64,000 nucleotides of DNA from Akkermansiaceae bacterium (lineage in GTDB: Bacteria > Verrucomicrobiota > Verrucomicrobiia > Verrucomicrobiales > DEV007): positions 62,001 to 126,000 of the forward strand of contig JACKQE010000007.1 of NCBI GenBank assembly GCA_024233005.1, in the 5' to 3' direction. Position numbers and translations under genes: made by a program. Positions 61,687 to 64,000 of the stretch are shown in pieces (position 1 is the stretch's first letter; each line of letters begins with the position of its first letter). Under the pieces are notes generated by a model. The model saw nothing but the letters and a program-made list of their open reading frames with translations, did no database searches and had not been told where the DNA came from.

Positions 61687-62670
61687 TCAACCGGCGTGAG
61701 GCATCCGGGCGACTCCGAGATAAATACAATAACCCAGATAAACCAGCAACAGAAGCACACCCTCAATGCGGTCGAGCCGACGTCGGCGTCCCATCAGCAC
61801 GACGAGGAGGGTGGTGATGCCGACCATCATCCAAAGATCGACGCGCGAAATCTCTTTCACGGTAAGTGGTTTGATCATGGCGCTGAGACCCATGGCGCCC
61901 AGCAAATTGAAGAGATTCGACCCGATGACATTGCCGACTGCGATGTCCGCTTCACGCCGGAATGCCGCCATCAGTGAAGCTGCGAGTTCGGGAAGGGAAG
62001 TGCCGACGGCAATGAGGGTGAGGGAAATGATGGCTTCCGGGACCCCCATGCGGGTGGCGAGGCCGACGCCCCCTTTCTGCAGCCAGATTGCGCCGAAATA
62101 CAGCGTGACCAGTCCGGCGAAGATGAGTAGAAGAAGCAGGGGCAGGGAGGACTTTTTGGCCTCTTCGGGAGAGGTCAGGTCAGCGTATTCAGCGAGGACT
62201 TCGCGGGAAGCACGTTCCCGGCGGGATGCTCTGACACAGTGGACGGTATACCAGATCAAAGCGGCAAAGAGAAAGGCGCCTTCAATGCGGTTGATCTCGT
62301 TGTCCCAGATCAGGGCAACAAATCCGAGGCTGACCAGCACCAGCAGCGGCACGTCACGCTGCAACACGGCAACGTGCACCACGAGGGGAGTGATGATCGC
62401 CGCCGAGGCCAGAATGAGCCCGGCGTTGGCGATGTTGGATCCCACGGCGTTGCCGACTGCGAAGTCCCCGTGCCCTTTCAGGGCCGCGGAAACGCAGACG
62501 AAAAATTCGGGGGAACTGGTCCCGAAAGCCACCACCGTGAGACCCACGACCAGCGGGGAAATGCCGACCCGGACGGCCAGTCGTGAGCTGCCCGTGACAA
62601 GCCATTCCGCTCCGAAATAGAGCGCCACCACGCCCGCGAGAACCCAGAGAATATCAATCAGCCAAACCAT
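61687..62670 (-). CDS. Na+/Ca2+ exchanger family (CaCA) antiporter
   Basis: A 327-residue membrane protein with about ten helices in two inverted halves. The alpha-1 repeat is FGTSSPEFFVCVSAALKGHG with VGNAVGSNIANAGLIL. The alpha-2 repeat is VGTSLPELAASLMAAFRREA with VGNVIGSNLFNLLGA. The paired Pro-Glu and Gly-Ser-Asn motifs bind the exchanged ions. A charged loop separates the halves near residue 150-165. Similar to YrbG-type exchangers. It is 36 nt upstream of uxaC. Confidence 0.93.
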   Translation of the reverse strand: MVWLIDILWVLAGVVALYFGAEWLVTGSSRLAVRVGISPLVVGLTVVAFGTSSPEFFVCVSAALKGHGDFAVGNAVGSNIANAGLILASAAIITPLVVHVAVLQRDVPLLVLVSLGFVALIWDNEINRIEGAFLFAALIWYTVHCVRASRRERASREVLAEYADLTSPEEAKKSSLPLLLLLIFAGLVTLYFGAIWLQKGGVGLATRMGVPEAIISLTLIAVGTSLPELAASLMAAFRREADIAVGNVIGSNLFNLLGAMGLSAMIKPLTVKEISRVDLWMMVGITTLLVVLMGRRRRLDRIEGVLLLLVYLGYCIYLGVARMPHAG

Positions 62671-62776
62671 TTCCCGCTACTGTGACCTGCCGGGGTGCTG
62701 CACGCGAATGAAAAAACGACGTTCCCAGCATCGGGAGTTTGCGTGGACTGGCTCAGACTCCATGGTTCTCAGGGAT

Positions 62777-63493
62777 TCAGCGACGTCGGCGCCACAGAAA
62801 AAAAGCGCCGCCAAAAATCAGAATGGCAATTCCCGCAGCGAGGAGCCATTTCAGGAACGGGGGTTTTTGAATTTCAGCCGTCATCACGAGAGGGGCTTTG
62901 ACGGCATCTCCCACGGAGAATTGCCATTCCACGGCGTGAGTGCCGGCTTCGATGTTCGGAGCATTGGCCTTGAGGACGGCGGTGGGAAAGGTCATCCGAT
63001 AGGTCAGGTAGGAGTCTTTCAGCAGGGCTTTGGCCATCAGTTTTTTGAGGGCGCCTCCCAACTTGCCATTTTCCTGCTCAGAATTGGTGTCCTCCCCGGT
63101 CAGATCAATCGTTCGCTTCATGACATAGCGGTCATCCTGTTCCTCCGCCTCGAAAGTGCCGAAGTATTTCGCCACATCGTTGTCGCCACTGCTCAAGGCG
63201 GATTTCAAATCTCCCACATGGTCAAAGGCCACCGTGAAATCGGTGATCAGTCGGTCCCCCTGGTTGGTCACAGTGTATGAGGCGAGGGACAATCCCTTGC
63301 CGGAGGCGAACATTTTTTCCAGTTGGGTCTTGAGTTGGTTGGGATCGTCATCGGCCAGATTTTCGTTCAGTGAAATGACCGAATGGATCGTTCCGGATCC
63401 GTTGCTTTTGATCGTGAAATCCTCGGTGTAGTCGACGCAGGAGACCGTCCAGCAGAAGACAAGGAGCAGGCAGAAAGTATTTCGGAAACTCAT
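62777..63493 (-). CDS. LppM-like membrane-anchored lipoprotein
   Basis: A 238-residue protein. The N-terminal hydrophobic segment ends in FCWTVSC (C19), a loose lipobox. The middle is a beta-rich domain (DFTIKSNGSGTIHSVISLNE, SYTVTNQGDRLITDFTVAFD), and one membrane helix with a basic tail closes the protein (WLLAAGIAILIFGGAFFLWR). This layout resembles LppM/DUF3153 proteins; the function is unknown. ATG 63493 is chosen because a signal follows; the frame is open to 63628. It is divergent from the SHD1 gene. Confidence 0.6.
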   Translation of the reverse strand: MSFRNTFCLLLVFCWTVSCVDYTEDFTIKSNGSGTIHSVISLNENLADDDPNQLKTQLEKMFASGKGLSLASYTVTNQGDRLITDFTVAFDHVGDLKSALSSGDNDVAKYFGTFEAEEQDDRYVMKRTIDLTGEDTNSEQENGKLGGALKKLMAKALLKDSYLTYRMTFPTAVLKANAPNIEAGTHAVEWQFSVGDAVKAPLVMTAEIQKPPFLKWLLAAGIAILIFGGAFFLWRRRR

Positions 63494-63626
63494 GTTGAGT
63501 GAGATTACCACACCCTGCTTTGATGGGGGAAGGAAATCGGGTGAATTCGGGGAACTTCGCCTTGTCAGATTGGGGTTGCCAGGCTTGTTGTTTTTGTTGA
63601 ACTTCGAACCCACTGAAAGCCGTTGC

Positions 63627-64000
63627 ATGAAAATCCAGAAATTGATCTGCCTCTGTGGAGTGTGTGTCTACTGCGGGGCATCCGGGTATGCCCGCACTTT
63701 CACCAACCAAGCGGGCAAATCGATGGAGGCGGACGTCGTTTCGGTTTCCGGAGATAACGTCAAACTGAAGCGGGCTGATGGAAAAGAATACCAACTTCCC
63801 CTTGCGACGCTGAGCGAAGCCGACCAGGCGTTTCTGAAAGGGTGGAAGCCCGACGTTCCCGGTGACAAGCCAGATCCCGTGCCAGAGACCCCCACCGATC
63901 CCGACCTGAAGCCGGGGGGGGCCTTCAAGCTGGACTTCAAAGACCTCGCGGTGGACCGCAAGGACACCCCTGCGTCCTGTCAGGTCAGGCTGTCTGCGGG
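63627..64000 (+). CDS. SHD1-domain exported protein (5' part, runs off the window)
   Basis: An open frame from ATG 63627 continues past the right edge. A signal peptide covers about residues 1-22 (LICLCGVCVYCGASGYA). It is followed by an SLA1-homology-1-like domain: RTFTNQAGKSMEADVVSVSG and VKLKRADGKEYQLPLATLSE at about 24-70. A Pro/Asp-rich linker and then a strand-rich region follow. Such SHD1 domains are common in exported Verrucomicrobia and Planctomycetes proteins of unknown role. The C-terminal part is missing from the window. Confidence 0.7.
   Translation, partial: MKIQKLICLCGVCVYCGASGYARTFTNQAGKSMEADVVSVSGDNVKLKRADGKEYQLPLATLSEADQAFLKGWKPDVPGDKPDPVPETPTDPDLKPGGAFKLDFKDLAVDRKDTPASCQVRLSA

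Noticed and set aside
1..64000. tRNA, rRNA, CRISPR arrays, insertion sequences, prophage or attachment sites
   Set aside because: I looked for them and saw no cloverleaf with a GGTTCGA-type arm outside genes, no regular spacer arrays, and no transposase or integrase.

Overview
This 64 kb window looks like chromosomal DNA of a free-living Verrucomicrobiota bacterium. A planctomycete is the main alternative. The case rests on gene content: repeated DUF1501 proteins, planctomycete-type cytochrome c (PSCyt1)/DUF1549/DUF1553 proteins, PPC-domain proteins, an SLA1-homology (SHD1) domain protein, a bactofilin, Tat-exported Gfo/Idh/MocA and DUF1501 proteins, and a type-B succinate dehydrogenase/fumarate reductase beside a standard F-type ATP synthase operon. 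The DNA is GC-rich apart from a few AT-rich regulatory islands. I saw no transposon, prophage, CRISPR array, tRNA or rRNA.

Layout. 1-3.1 kb: tail of an unknown gene, a membrane class III adenylate cyclase, and a beta-propeller protein resembling oligogalacturonate lyase. 3.3-10.7 kb: a four-gene exported cassette (DUF1501, PPC-domain, DUF1549/DUF1553 and PSCyt1-WD40). 10.8-13.6 kb: rpsO and pnp, closed by a strong terminator. 13.9-16.1 kb: a MarR regulator divergent from a Tat-exported Gfo/Idh/MocA oxidoreductase, with an operator-rich AT island between them. 16.2-18.3 kb: thiL-tsaE-tsaB. 18.5-25.3 kb: atpBEFHAGDC, preceded by a perfect CRP-type palindrome. 25.5-29.3 kb: a glucose/sorbosone-dehydrogenase-like propeller, a secreted HExxH protein of unknown family, and a cytochrome c/leucine-rich-repeat protein. 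29.4-33.7 kb: sdhCAB and a DCC (DUF393) protein. 33.9-40.2 kb: a minus-strand run of SOUL protein, class I aldolase, PL10 pectate lyase, DUF1501 and an unknown Tat-exported helical protein. 40.3-44.3 kb: a second DUF1549/DUF1553 plus DUF1501 pair. 44.3-54.9 kb: housekeeping and envelope genes (DUF1460, hemW, lipid kinase, sulfatase, purine nucleoside phosphorylase, panE, bactofilin, alaS, MmcQ/YjbR). 55-62.7 kb: DUF3592, Ca2+-type P-ATPase, aldo/keto reductase, FAD oxidoreductase, uronate isomerase uxaC and a Na+/Ca2+ exchanger. The window ends in a small lipoprotein and the start of an SHD1 protein.

Theme. Pectin/uronate breakdown appears at three places: the oligogalacturonate-lyase-like propeller, the PL10 pectate lyase operon and the uxaC operon. 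These sit among three groups of exported DUF1501 or PSCyt/DUF1549/DUF1553 proteins and a sulfatase, which suggests a polysaccharide-degrading lifestyle (inference). The adenylate cyclase (adenine-specifying Lys and Asp both present) together with a CRP-type site upstream of atpB suggests cAMP control of energy metabolism; no CRP gene lies in the window, so this is also inference. Few start codons have a clear Shine-Dalgarno sequence, so several starts are uncertain, as noted per gene.
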